Counted from the first letter of the stretch, positions 5,987-14,461 are shown. The stretch is 14,941 bases of DNA from Propionibacteriaceae bacterium (GCA_030544185.1 JAUNRO010000031.1:1-14941), one strand, 5' to 3'. A program made the numbers and translations. The notes: generated by a model from the letters alone, not told the origin.

Positions 5987-6065
5987 GTCAGCACCGGTTA
6001 ATTCGGCGTGACTGCCCAGTTCGCCTGTGAGACTGGTTGAATCGCAGGCGATGCGAGAAGACGAG

Positions 6066-7640
6066 ATGACCGGGATTCCTGAGAGAAATCCCCGCCGCGC
6101 TCTGCCGCCTGCGGACGACGTGAACGAGTCGGCGGACGACACCAGGGTCCGCCCGAGCGTGCCCCGGGCCGCACCGGATGCCCCCGTGGGCGTGGCCGAT
6201 GCCGGCGCGCCCGAGCCCAGCCCCTATGCGCCGCTGCTGGCGCGCTGGACCCGGTTGCGGGCGTGGGTACGCCGGCAGCCGCGCTCGGCGTGGGTCTGGT
6301 CCGGACTCGCGTTCTTCGCCTATTGGCTCTTTTCGACGCTGCAGTGGCGGCGTTTCGAATCCCCGTCCTGGGACCTCGGGATCTTCACCCAGGTGGTGCA
6401 GCGCTATGCCCATCTGCAGGCGCCGATCGTGACGATCAAGGGCGCGGATTACAACATTCTGGGCGACCATTTCCATCCCCTGCTGGTGGTGCTGGCGCCG
6501 TTCTATGCGCTGTTTCCCTCGGCCTACACCTTGTTGGTCCTGCAGGCCCTGCTCACCGCGGTCGGGGTGTTTTTCATCACGAAGATCGCCCACGAGCACC
6601 TGGGCCGCAACGGTGGCTGGCTGATCGGCGGGGCCTATGCGTTCGGTTGGGGTGTCCAGCAGGCGATGGCCGTGCAGTTCCACGAGGTCGCGATGGGGGC
6701 GCCGATCCTGGCGATCAGCCTGTGGCTGGCGATGCGGGAACGCTGGCTCCCGGCCGCCATCTGGGGCGGGCTGCTGGTGTTCATCAAGGAGGACCTCGGG
6801 CTGACCGTCCTGGTCCTCGGGCTGGTCCTGGCGTGGCGCTCCCGCAAGCTCCTCATCGGCGCCTCGCTCGCCCTTTGGGGCCTGATCATGTTCGTCTTGA
6901 CGATCGCGGTCTTCCTGCCGGCGCTGAACCCGAACAGCCAATACGACTACGCCCGCTATATCTCCGCCGAGGAACTGCTGGGCAACCCGATCGGGGTGAT
7001 CGGGGAGATCCTGACCAGCGATCAGCGGATGAGCACGGTGCTGCTGCTGGTCATGTCCACGGGCCTGTTCATTCTGCGGTCGAACCTCGGGCTGCTCGTG
7101 CTGCCGACGCTCGCGTGGCGCTTCCTGTCCACCAATGACGGGCACTGGGGGCCAACGTGGCACTACAGCCTGATGCTGATGCCGATCGCCGCGGTCGCCG
7201 CGGTCGACGGGATCGCCAGACTGCGCCAGTCCGGCAGTCCGTTCCTCCGGAGGTATGCCCACCACGGCGCGGTGATCGTCGCGACCTTCGCGGTGGCGAT
7301 CAGCAGCCAGCTGCCGCTGTTCGAGCTGCGCAACCCCGAGAAGTGGACCACGGGACCGCGCCAGGAATCGGCGCGGAAGGTGCTGGAGGTAGTGCCGACC
7401 GGGGCTGTGGTCGCGACCGACGTGTCGCTGATGTCCTATCTGACCGCAGACCGGCGCGATGTCTATTACATCGGTCAGGACGGCAATCCGGTCGCGGACT
7501 ATCTCGTCGTCGACACCATCGGTGGCGGCTGGTCCTCGCCGATCCAGATCACCGACTATGCGGCCACGCTCCATCCGGAGGCCCAATGGGAGCTGGTCCT
7601 CGACGAGAACGGCTATCAGGTCGCGAAGAAGACGCCCTGA
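6066..7640 (+). CDS. DUF2079 polytopic membrane protein (GT-C-like)
   Basis: About 524 residues: a cytosolic, Pro/Asp-rich, probably disordered N-terminus (1-70), then roughly ten membrane helices and an extracytoplasmic C-terminal domain (about 425-524). DUF2079 signatures are clear: SWDLGIF (101-107), LGDHFHP (132-138), VQFHEVA (203-209), IKEDLGL (240-246) and HWGPTWHY (360-367). The family has the architecture of lipid-linked-sugar GT-C glycosyltransferases, and the Asp and His residues in the first loops could be catalytic, but no reaction is proven for the family. ATG at 6066 is chosen for its GAGAAG ribosome binding site at 6055-6060. ATG at 6051 and GTG at 6027 are in-frame alternatives. 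The gene is divergent from the phosphatase operon and converges on the YhgE gene, 22 bases away. Confidence 0.85.
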   Translation: MTGIPERNPRRALPPADDVNESADDTRVRPSVPRAAPDAPVGVADAGAPEPSPYAPLLARWTRLRAWVRRQPRSAWVWSGLAFFAYWLFSTLQWRRFESPSWDLGIFTQVVQRYAHLQAPIVTIKGADYNILGDHFHPLLVVLAPFYALFPSAYTLLVLQALLTAVGVFFITKIAHEHLGRNGGWLIGGAYAFGWGVQQAMAVQFHEVAMGAPILAISLWLAMRERWLPAAIWGGLLVFIKEDLGLTVLVLGLVLAWRSRKLLIGASLALWGLIMFVLTIAVFLPALNPNSQYDYARYISAEELLGNPIGVIGEILTSDQRMSTVLLLVMSTGLFILRSNLGLLVLPTLAWRFLSTNDGHWGPTWHYSLMLMPIAAVAAVDGIARLRQSGSPFLRRYAHHGAVIVATFAVAISSQLPLFELRNPEKWTTGPRQESARKVLEVVPTGAVVATDVSLMSYLTADRRDVYYIGQDGNPVADYLVVDTIGGGWSSPIQITDYAATLHPEAQWELVLDENGYQVAKKTP

Positions 7641-7662
7641 CGCTGCACACCCACCGCGCGAC

Positions 7663-10209
7663 TCAGGCGGGCGCCAACCGCGCGTACCCCTCCGGCGAGA
7701 TCGTCCGGCGCCGCAGCACCGCGCCGACGGAGGCGGCCGCGCCGATCAGCAGCCACATCAGGGTCGTCCCGACGGCGGCGGTCACTCCCGAGCCGTCGGT
7801 GATGATCGCCCGGATGCCGTGCAGCACCGGAGTCAACGGCAGCAGCGGGGTGACGATGTCGAAGAAGACCGGCAGCGCCGAGAGGATCCCGCCGGCGGCG
7901 GACAGGGTCACGAGAGCGACCGAGATGATCCGGCCGAGGCCGCCGAACCACGCCACGAGTGCGTGGTTGACGACCGCGAACATCGCCGCGCCGAGCAGCA
8001 GCATCGCGAGGACACCGAAGGTCTTGACCGCGGACAGGTCGAGCACCGCCTGACCCATGATCGTCAGCGCGATCGCCTGGATGGCGAGGATCGCGACCAC
8101 CGGCACGACCGCCCGCGCGACGAGCGACAGCGTGGATCTCGTCGAGGTCAGCACCCGCGCGGACACCGCGTGGAGCACCAGATAGCTCGCCAACCCGCCG
8201 ATCCACGAAGCAAGGACCATCAGCAGCGACGTCGAGGACGCGGCGGGGATGAGCGCCGGTGCTTCCCCGCCGGCGACCGGCCGGGCCACCGCGGTCTTGA
8301 GCGCCTCCCGGTCGGCCGCCGAATAGGTCGGCACCTTCTGCGCGCCTTCGGCCAGCCCGTCGGCGAGCTCGCGCTGACCGTCGGCCAGCTCCCGCGATCC
8401 CGTCGCGGCCTGATCGAGCCCGCCGGCCAGCCCCTCCGTGCCGGTGGCCAGCTCGTCGGCGCCGTCGGCCAGGCCGGCCATGCCCGTCGCGAGGGAGCGG
8501 GTCCCGCCGGCAACCTGGCCGACGCCCGCCGCGTATTCCCCGACGCCCTGCGCATACTGGCCCGCGCCATCGCTCAGCTGCCCCGCACCGGTCGCGGCGG
8601 ACTGGATGCCCGCTGTGAGCGGAACCATCCCGTCGGCCAGCTGGTCGGCACCGATCGCGAGCTGGTTGACCCCGTCGACGAGCTGCGGGATCTGACCGGC
8701 GCCGTCGGTGAGGCCCTGGTTCAGGGCCTGTGCGCCGGAGTTGAGCTGGGTCGCGCCATCCGCGAGTCCGTCCATGCCGGTGACCAGCTGCTGGCCGGCC
8801 GGGCCGAGCTGCGCGATCCGGCCGGCGCCATCGATGATCTCGGGCAGCTGCGGCAGCAGCGTGCGGGTGGTGGTGATCGCGTCGGCGAACTCGCTGCTGG
8901 CCGAAATTGCGTGCGCCCACTGCACCGGTGACTGCCCGGTCCGCGGGTCGGGCGTCGTCAGCCCCGCCATCGCCTGGTTCCAGGATGCGCAGAACGCCGC
9001 CCGCTGTTCATCGGTGAACTCCACGCCCTCCGGCGTCGGGCACGGCGTGCCGGCGAGGGTCTCGAGCTGCCGGGCGTACGCCTGGGCCTGGCCCTGGAGC
9101 TGACCGAGCTGGGCGGCGGCCTGGTCGAGCTGCGCCTGGTCGAGCGCCGACGTGTCCACGCTGCCCAGCACGCCGAGGACCGGCTCCATGCCGGCGACGA
9201 GCTGATCCACACCGACGACATAGGCGCGGAGCCCGGGCGCGAGCTGGCCGGCACCGTCGGCGAGCGCCTGGGTGCCGTTGGCCAGCTGACCCACACCCCC
9301 GCTGAGCTCGGTCATGCCCTGGCCGAGCGCGTCGACACCACCGGCGACCTGGCCGATGCCGTCGGCGAGTTGCCGGGTCTGGCCGGGCAGGTCCCTGGTT
9401 TGGTCCGCCATGGTCTGCAGCCCCCCGGCAAGCTCCCCCGCGCCGCCGGCGATCCCGTCGGCACCGGTCGTGAGCTGCCCACCACCTGCGGCGAGCTGCT
9501 CGGCCCCGGTCGCCAGCTCGTCCGCACCGCCCGCGGCCTGGCTCACCCCGGTGGCATAGGAGCGACTGCCGGTCGCGAGCTCATCCGCACCGTCGGCGGA
9601 GCCGCGCAGGCCGTCGGCCAGTTCGCTGCCGCCGTTCGCGAGCTGGTCGGCCCCGTCGGCGACGGTCCGGAAGGCCTCACCGGTCTCGTTGAAGCCGAGA
9701 TAAATGTTGTCGAGATAGGTCTCGGTGAGCTCCGTATTGAATACCCCGCGAGCTGTGTCCGCGACGATCTGGGCGATCGCGCCGTCCGCGATCCCGGTGA
9801 CCGCCGAGGTCTCCACACCGATCGTGGCCTGCCGGGCCTGTGCAGCGGGGCCGGAGAACGATGTCGCGTTGGCCGAGAATTCCTCCGGGATCGTGATCAC
9901 CGCGACATAGCGCCCGGACTTCAGCCCAGCCTCGGCATGGGAGGCGTCGGCGAGGACCCATGTCAGGTTGTCGTCACGACGTTCGACCAGGCCGGCGGCG
10001 AGCTGGCGCCCGAGCGGCACCTGCTGGCCGTCGAGCTCGACCATCTGGTCGAGGTTCACCACGGCCGCCTCCGCTCGATGCAGCCGTTGATCAGCGCCCC
10101 ACGTCGCGCCGAGGAACCCCAACGCCACCACGAGCGGAGCGATCAGCAGGCCGAGGAGGGTCTTCCACCCGACCGGCGAATCGTGGTGGGCGCGCTCGAG
10201 GGTGATCAT
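7663..10209 (-). CDS. YhgE/Pip (EsaA-like) membrane protein with long heptad arrays
   Basis: 848 residues: one N-terminal membrane helix (about 16-36), a large extracytoplasmic region (about 37-655) and a C-terminal ABC-2-like membrane domain of five or six helices (about 660-832). The external region has a conserved N-terminal part (ITIPEEFSANA, typical of YhgE/Pip), then two heptad arrays at about 182-345 and 458-628 with repeated G-A-x-x-L-A-x/D-G units such as ADGADQLANG and ADGADELATG. Between them lies a segment with Cys390 and Cys407. This is the YhgE/Pip family, related to phage-infection protein Pip and type VII component EsaA. It often sits next to MMPL transporters and ABC ATPases and is thought to aid export across the envelope. 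The start ATG has CAGGAG at 10215-10220 on the minus strand and should overlap the stop of the MMPL gene as ATGA. Cargo is unknown. Confidence 0.9.
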   Translation of the reverse strand: MITLERAHHDSPVGWKTLLGLLIAPLVVALGFLGATWGADQRLHRAEAAVVNLDQMVELDGQQVPLGRQLAAGLVERRDDNLTWVLADASHAEAGLKSGRYVAVITIPEEFSANATSFSGPAAQARQATIGVETSAVTGIADGAIAQIVADTARGVFNTELTETYLDNIYLGFNETGEAFRTVADGADQLANGGSELADGLRGSADGADELATGSRSYATGVSQAAGGADELATGAEQLAAGGGQLTTGADGIAGGAGELAGGLQTMADQTRDLPGQTRQLADGIGQVAGGVDALGQGMTELSGGVGQLANGTQALADGAGQLAPGLRAYVVGVDQLVAGMEPVLGVLGSVDTSALDQAQLDQAAAQLGQLQGQAQAYARQLETLAGTPCPTPEGVEFTDEQRAAFCASWNQAMAGLTTPDPRTGQSPVQWAHAISASSEFADAITTTRTLLPQLPEIIDGAGRIAQLGPAGQQLVTGMDGLADGATQLNSGAQALNQGLTDGAGQIPQLVDGVNQLAIGADQLADGMVPLTAGIQSAATGAGQLSDGAGQYAQGVGEYAAGVGQVAGGTRSLATGMAGLADGADELATGTEGLAGGLDQAATGSRELADGQRELADGLAEGAQKVPTYSAADREALKTAVARPVAGGEAPALIPAASSTSLLMVLASWIGGLASYLVLHAVSARVLTSTRSTLSLVARAVVPVVAILAIQAIALTIMGQAVLDLSAVKTFGVLAMLLLGAAMFAVVNHALVAWFGGLGRIISVALVTLSAAGGILSALPVFFDIVTPLLPLTPVLHGIRAIITDGSGVTAAVGTTLMWLLIGAAASVGAVLRRRTISPEGYARLAPA

Positions 10210-13018
10210 CGTTGCTCCTGGGTCGCGAGGGCGGGTTCGGCCGCGTCGTCGGTGTCGTCGGTGGCCTCGGCGGCGCCAGCTCCAGGCGATAGAAGCCGCG
10301 CGGGGCGAGCCGCTCGACCGCGTGGGTGTCGGTGACGCCGAGGATCAGCGCCGGCTGCTCGGCCGGTGCCTCGTCCGCGCCGTCCGGGTCTTCCGCGGCT
10401 GGCCGCTCGTCCGGTTCGGGGAGCGTCGCGATGAGCTCGGCGAGGGCGTTGCGGTCCTCGGGCGATGCCAGACCATCGGCGCCGTCGAGCACGATCACCC
10501 GGATCCGCGGGTCGGCCAGCTCGGCCCCAAGGCCAGCATCGCGGCTCAGGAAGGCCACCTGGCGGCGGACCCGGCCCGCCTCCTCCGGCAGGATCCCCCC
10601 GGCCACCTTGGCCCGGCCGTCGACCCGGGTGACCCGCCCGGCGAGGGCGAGCAGCAGCGGGGTCCGGGCGGCCGCCGCGCCCTCGACGACGAGCACGTCG
10701 CCGGGGGCGAGATGCAGATCCACTCCGGCCGCGAGCGGTCCACGATGACTGCGGACCGCGAAGTCCTCGGCATACACCACATCAGCCGTCCCGGGCCACT
10801 CCTTCAGCGACAGCACGTGGGTGATCGCCTCGCCTTCGACATCGAACGAGGGCAGCCGGTCGGCGAGCCACTTCGGCAGCCACCAAGCGCGCTCCCCGAG
10901 CAGGGCGAGCACAGCCGGGACGAGCGTCATCCGGACGACGAATGCGTCGACGGCCACGCCCACGGCGAGGCCGAACGCGATCGGCTTGATCGGTCCATCG
11001 CCCTCGGGCACGAAGAATGCGAAGACCGCGACCATGATGAGCGCAGCTGCGACGACCACCTTGGCCGAACCGACGAACCCGTGCCGGATGGCCTCGGCGG
11101 CGGAGCGGCCGTGGACATACTCCTCCCGCATCCGCGAGACCAGGAACACCTCATAGTCCATCGCCAGGCCGAAGAGGATACCCATCAGCAGGATCGGGAA
11201 GAACGAGATCACCGGCATCGGTTTCTCGAGGTTGATGACCTCGCGGAACCAGCCATAGTTGAAGACCATCGCGGTGAGGCCGAACGCGGTGCCGACGCTC
11301 AGCAGATAGCCGACGGTCGCCTTGATTGGCACCCAGATCGAACGGAACACCATCGTCAACAGCACCAGCGACAGTCCGACCACGAAGATGCCGAACGGCG
11401 CCAGGGCCCCGGCGAGCTGATCGGAGACGTCGATCTGGACTGCGGTCACGCCGGTCACCGCGGTGCGCACATCGAGGCGCTGCTCCCAGTCCGGTGCCTT
11501 GTCGCGCAGCGCCTGGACGAGGTCCTTGGTGCCCTCGTCGGTCGGCCCATAGGCCGGGATGATCTGGATGAAGCCCGTGTCGGCGTGGGGATTGGGAGTG
11601 GCCAGCGGGACCGAGTCGACGCCGGGCAGGGCCTCGATCTCACGCTTGAGCTCGTCGACGAGCCCGAGGGGATCGGTGGAGCCGATGATCTCCGCGGTCA
11701 CGATGAGCGGCGCGTTGTAGCCCGGCCCGAACTTTTCCGCGATCAGGTCGAACGTGATCCGGTCGGGGGCGGTCGCATGGTGCTGCCCCGAGTTGGGCAG
11801 GGACAGCTCGAGATCCTTGGCGGGAATGGAGAGGACGCCGAGGGTGGCGACCACCACGACGACAGTGAGGATCGGGACCTTGGTGACGACGCCGACCCAC
11901 CAGGCCGAGGGCCCGCGCAGCGGTGGGACGTCGGTTGCGGGCTCGCCGTCGGCGCCCCGGTCCGACCGTGCCGCCGCCTGTCGTCCGGCCCGGCGTTTCG
12001 GGCGCATCCGCTCCCCCGCGAACCCCATCAGGGCGGGCAGCAGCGTGAGGGCGATGACCACGGCCAGCGCGACGCCCACCGCCGCGTACGCCCCCATCAC
12101 CCCGAGGAACGGGATTCCCGGGATCGACAGTCCGACGAGCGCAATGACGACGGTGAGGCCAGCGAAGACGACGGCCGACCCGGCGGTCGCGACCGACCGG
12201 GCGACGGACTCCTCGACCGCCATGCCCGTGGCGAGCTGGTCGCGGTGGCGGGAGAGGATGAACAGGGCATAGTCAATGCCCACGGCCAGGCCGAGCATCA
12301 CCGCCAGCATCGGCGTGGTGGAGCTGATCGGCATCAGCGCGGTGGCGATGAGCATGATCGTCATCGTGACGCCGACCCCCGCGATCGCGGTGATGAGCGG
12401 CATACCGGCGGCGACGACGGAGCCGAGGGTGAACAGCAGCACGACCATCGCGACCCCGACGCCGATCAGCTCGATGATCGACAATCCCGGGATCTCGACG
12501 GAGAATGCATCGCCACCGGCCTGCACGTCGGTGCCCACCGGCATGGTGCGCTCGACGGCCGCCGCGGCCGCGGTGAGCTCGTCGCGCATCTGGTCGGTGA
12601 CCTCCGGGGCGGGCAGGTCGATCAGGACGTTGACCATTGCGGCGGTGCGGTCGGCGTTGATCATGCCGGCGACCATCTCGTCGAACGGTGAGGTCGCGCT
12701 GGCGACATAGGGCAGGTCGGTGAACTCGGTCAGTCCGCGTTCGAGTGCGGCGCGCACGGGTTCGTCGTCGACGGTTTGCCCGGGTGGGGCGATGAGCAGG
12801 ATGCTCGCGCGGGTGCCGGAGACCTCGGGGAACGTCTGGTTGAGCTGGTTCAGCGCCTGCTGGGACGGAGCGCCGGGAATCTCGAAGGCGTCGTCGAATG
12901 ACCCGCGGGCCAGTCCGGCAAGGCCGCCCAGGACGACGAGCGTGACGAGCCACGCGGCGAGCACTCGGCGCCGGGCGCGCAGGCACCAGCGGCCCAGGTC
13001 GTAAAGGTACGTCGACAC
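10091..13018 (-). CDS. MMPL/RND transporter fused to a degenerate ABC-ATPase domain; 3' end probably frameshifted
   Basis: The reading frame as given codes 975 residues from GTG 13018 (AAGGAG at 13025-13030, spacing 6). Residues up to about 715 form two RND bundles with large external loops and the paired motifs DYALFILSR (249-257) and DYEVFLVSR (621-629) typical of MmpL proteins, which use proton flow to export lipids or drugs. About 747-915 follow the order of an ABC nucleotide-binding domain. A Walker A-like EGAAAARTP lacks the glycines and the Lys (Arg instead). The helical/LSGGQ region is missing. A Walker B-like VIVLDG has Gly for the catalytic Glu. An H-loop-like VTDTHA follows. It is therefore probably not an ATPase. 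After YRLEL the given frame turns Pro/Arg-rich and overlaps yhgE by 119 bases. The neighbouring frame gives an acidic tail ending at TGA 10206-10208, an ATGA overlap, so one base is probably missing near 10270-10285. Confidence 0.85.
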   Translation of the reverse strand: MSTYLYDLGRWCLRARRRVLAAWLVTLVVLGGLAGLARGSFDDAFEIPGAPSQQALNQLNQTFPEVSGTRASILLIAPPGQTVDDEPVRAALERGLTEFTDLPYVASATSPFDEMVAGMINADRTAAMVNVLIDLPAPEVTDQMRDELTAAAAAVERTMPVGTDVQAGGDAFSVEIPGLSIIELIGVGVAMVVLLFTLGSVVAAGMPLITAIAGVGVTMTIMLIATALMPISSTTPMLAVMLGLAVGIDYALFILSRHRDQLATGMAVEESVARSVATAGSAVVFAGLTVVIALVGLSIPGIPFLGVMGAYAAVGVALAVVIALTLLPALMGFAGERMRPKRRAGRQAAARSDRGADGEPATDVPPLRGPSAWWVGVVTKVPILTVVVVVATLGVLSIPAKDLELSLPNSGQHHATAPDRITFDLIAEKFGPGYNAPLIVTAEIIGSTDPLGLVDELKREIEALPGVDSVPLATPNPHADTGFIQIIPAYGPTDEGTKDLVQALRDKAPDWEQRLDVRTAVTGVTAVQIDVSDQLAGALAPFGIFVVGLSLVLLTMVFRSIWVPIKATVGYLLSVGTAFGLTAMVFNYGWFREVINLEKPMPVISFFPILLMGILFGLAMDYEVFLVSRMREEYVHGRSAAEAIRHGFVGSAKVVVAAALIMVAVFAFFVPEGDGPIKPIAFGLAVGVAVDAFVVRMTLVPAVLALLGERAWWLPKWLADRLPSFDVEGEAITHVLSLKEWPGTADVVYAEDFAVRSHRGPLAAGVDLHLAPGDVLVVEGAAAARTPLLLALAGRVTRVDGRAKVAGGILPEEAGRVRRQVAFLSRDAGLGAELADPRIRVIVLDGADGLASPEDRNALAELIATLPEPDERPAAEDPDGADEAPAEQPALILGVTDTHAVERLAPRGFYRLELAPPRPPTTPTTRPNPPSRPRSNDDHPRARPPRFAGRVEDPPRPADRSARGGVGVPRRDVGR

Positions 13019-13024
13019 CCGGGA

Positions 13025-13030
13025 CTCCTT
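13025..13030 (-). promoter_or_regulatory. Ribosome binding site that decides the MMPL start
   Basis: AAGGAG on the minus strand lies 6 bases before GTG at 13018. The alternative in-frame ATG at 13033 immediately precedes this motif and has no site of its own, so the GTG is preferred; the protein then begins VSTYLYDLGRW. Confidence 0.6.
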
Positions 13031-13042
13031 CACCGGTCAGCG

Positions 13043-13080
13043 GTATCAATCCAAGAATGTATCCGATACAGTCATGTATT
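13043..13080. promoter_or_regulatory. TetR-type operator between the MMPL operon and its divergent regulator
   Basis: TGTATC-C-GATACA at 13058-13070 is a perfect 6-1-6 palindrome. It is flanked by further half-sites in the same phase: GTATC at 13043-13047 and GTATT at 13076-13080, spaced 16 and 17 bases from the central GTATC. A TATTCT -10-like box for the TetR gene overlaps the right half-site at 13077-13082. Binding of a TetR dimer here would cover both divergent promoters and give autoregulation plus repression of the transporter operon. The rest of the gap (13081-13158) forms a leader of the TetR gene without other clear sites. Confidence 0.65.
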
Positions 13081-13158
13081 CTAACTCCGTTCACCACACC
13101 GGAACGCCAATGGTGGTTCGCCTGCGAGGATGGAGCACTCCGCGGAAGGGAACCCACG

Positions 13159-13791
13159 ATGAGCACGCAGAGCGCACCGCTCAGCGCCCGCCGGCGCCAG
13201 ACCCGGCAGCGGCTGATGGACGCCGCCGCCCTGGTCTTCGCCGAGAAGGGGGTCGCGGGGGCCAGCGTCGAAGAGATCTGCGAGGCCGCGGGCTTCACCC
13301 GGGGCGCGTTCTATTCCAACTTCGAGACCAAGGACGAGTTGTGCGTCGCGCTGCAGCGCTCGCTGACCGAACGCTTCCTGGAGTCCCTGCGGGTCGCGGT
13401 CGAGGGCATGGGGGCCGGGGCTGACGACCCGGACCGTCCGGATGAGGCGGCCCTGCTTGATACTGCGGTGGACACCTTCCTGGCGATCCAGCCGTCGGAG
13501 CGCGAGATCGTTTTGCTGTTGATGGAGTTGCAGCTCTATGCGCTGCGCCATCCGCACTTCGCCGAGATCTATGCGGCCCACACCGCCGACAGCCGGCAGG
13601 TCTTCTCGGGCGTCCTCGAGGAGGCCCTCACCCGGGCCGGCATGCGGATCTCCCTGCCGACCGAGCAGATCGTGGACATCCTGCAGGCGGTGCACAACGC
13701 CCGCCAGGCCGATTCACTGCTCAATCCGGGTCAGCCCGATCTGCTCGCTGCGCAGCTCAAGTCGATCCTGGGGGCGCTGCTCATTCGATGA
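13159..13791 (+). CDS. TetR/AcrR-family transcriptional regulator
   Basis: 210 residues. The N-terminal domain (about 10-57) has the TetR helix-turn-helix: RQRLMDAAALVFAEKG, then SVEEICEAAGFTRGAFYSNF with recognition-helix residues TRGAFYSNF (47-55) and KDEL at 58-61. The C-terminal 150 residues are a helical ligand-binding domain rich in Leu (IVLLLMELQLYALRHP), with no recognised ligand. The start is ATG at 13159 with GGAAGGG at 13144-13150; the frame is open further upstream but without a ribosome binding site. It is divergent from the MMPL-YhgE operon and separated from it by a palindromic operator, so it most likely represses that operon until an exported compound or lipid binds. Its last 11 bases overlap the 3' end of the convergent AlkD gene. 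Confidence 0.92.
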   Translation: MSTQSAPLSARRRQTRQRLMDAAALVFAEKGVAGASVEEICEAAGFTRGAFYSNFETKDELCVALQRSLTERFLESLRVAVEGMGAGADDPDRPDEAALLDTAVDTFLAIQPSEREIVLLLMELQLYALRHPHFAEIYAAHTADSRQVFSGVLEEALTRAGMRISLPTEQIVDILQAVHNARQADSLLNPGQPDLLAAQLKSILGALLIR

Positions 13792-14461
13792 GCCGGAGCG
13801 CCTCGCGCACCGACAGCCGGGACAGCTCCCGATGTTCGGCGACGAAGCCCCGCACCCAGTCCGGGTCGGTCTTGGAGAACTGCCGCAACGCCCACCCGAT
13901 GCCCTTGCGGGCGAAGAAGTCGCCGTCGTGGAGGCTGCCCACGATGGCGTACGCCAGCAGGTCCCGATCAGTGTCGCCCTTGCGATCGAGCTGGCTGAGG
14001 ATCGCGACCCGACGGAGCCACAGGTCGTCCTCCCGTGACCAGCCGCGCAGGACCGGTGCGGTCTGCTCGGGCGACACGGCCAGGACGAGCCCGACCAGGT
14101 GCGCGATCTCGTCACACAGATCCCACCACTGCCCGGTCAGGATCAGCTCCCGATAGAACTCGAGGGAGACCGGATCGGCGGCCCACCGGCGATGGCGCGG
14201 AAAACGCGCGACCGCCAGCGCTGCATATCTCTCCTCCCGCCGCGCCGCCCCCTCCCACAGCGCGCGGATCACCCGTTCCCAGGCTGCGCGATCGGCGAGC
14301 GGGCCGTGGGCACGCAACTCGGCGCGGGTCAGGCGGCGCACCTCGGGCACGGGCACACCGTGGAAGGGCAGGGCCGATTTCATGTACGCCTGCTGGCCCG
14401 CTGCGCGCTTCGGGTCCGCACGCTCGGCCAGGCGGTCGCGGATCGCGTCGGCGAGCGCCAT
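13781..14461 (-). CDS. DNA alkylation repair protein, AlkD family
   Basis: 226 residues, the family's usual length, built of HEAT-like helical repeats. AlkD removes positively charged alkylated bases (N3- and N7-alkyl purines) without flipping them out. The key parts are visible: AYMKSALPFHGVPVPEVRRL near the N-terminus; QWWDLCDEI (111-119), with Trp113 and Asp117 probably matching the catalytic Trp/Asp pair of Bacillus cereus AlkD; LWLRRVAIL (147-155), with the DNA-contacting Arg; and FARKGIGWALRQFSKTDPDWVR (182-204 region), with the third Trp at 190. The start ATG overlaps the stop of the upstream membrane-protein gene (TGATG), so the two are translationally coupled, although their functions look unrelated. 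Confidence 0.92.
   Translation of the reverse strand: MALADAIRDRLAERADPKRAAGQQAYMKSALPFHGVPVPEVRRLTRAELRAHGPLADRAAWERVIRALWEGAARREERYAALAVARFPRHRRWAADPVSLEFYRELILTGQWWDLCDEIAHLVGLVLAVSPEQTAPVLRGWSREDDLWLRRVAILSQLDRKGDTDRDLLAYAIVGSLHDGDFFARKGIGWALRQFSKTDPDWVRGFVAEHRELSRLSVREALRLIE

Noticed and set aside
5975..6142. Longer phosphatase starting at ATG 6142
   Set aside because: It adds 56 Ser-rich residues with no family match and overlaps the start of the divergent gene.
5988..7586. Long minus-strand open frame antisense to the DUF2079 gene
   Set aside because: Low-complexity Gln/Arg/Asp-rich product without motifs; the plus strand has clear DUF2079 signatures.
8326..9666. Tandem DNA repeat or CRISPR-like array
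   Set aside because: The 21-base periodicity follows the protein heptads in frame; there are no conserved repeats with unique spacers.
10091..10205. Real 119-base coding overlap between the MMPL gene and yhgE
   Set aside because: The tail has unnatural composition, while the next frame gives an acidic tail stopping in ATGA. A frameshift is the simpler reading.
10202..12691. Very long plus-strand open frame antisense to the MMPL gene
   Set aside because: It is rich in Arg, Asp, His and Gly with no membrane segments or family motifs, and it mirrors the codon structure of the MMPL gene. It is a GC-driven shadow.
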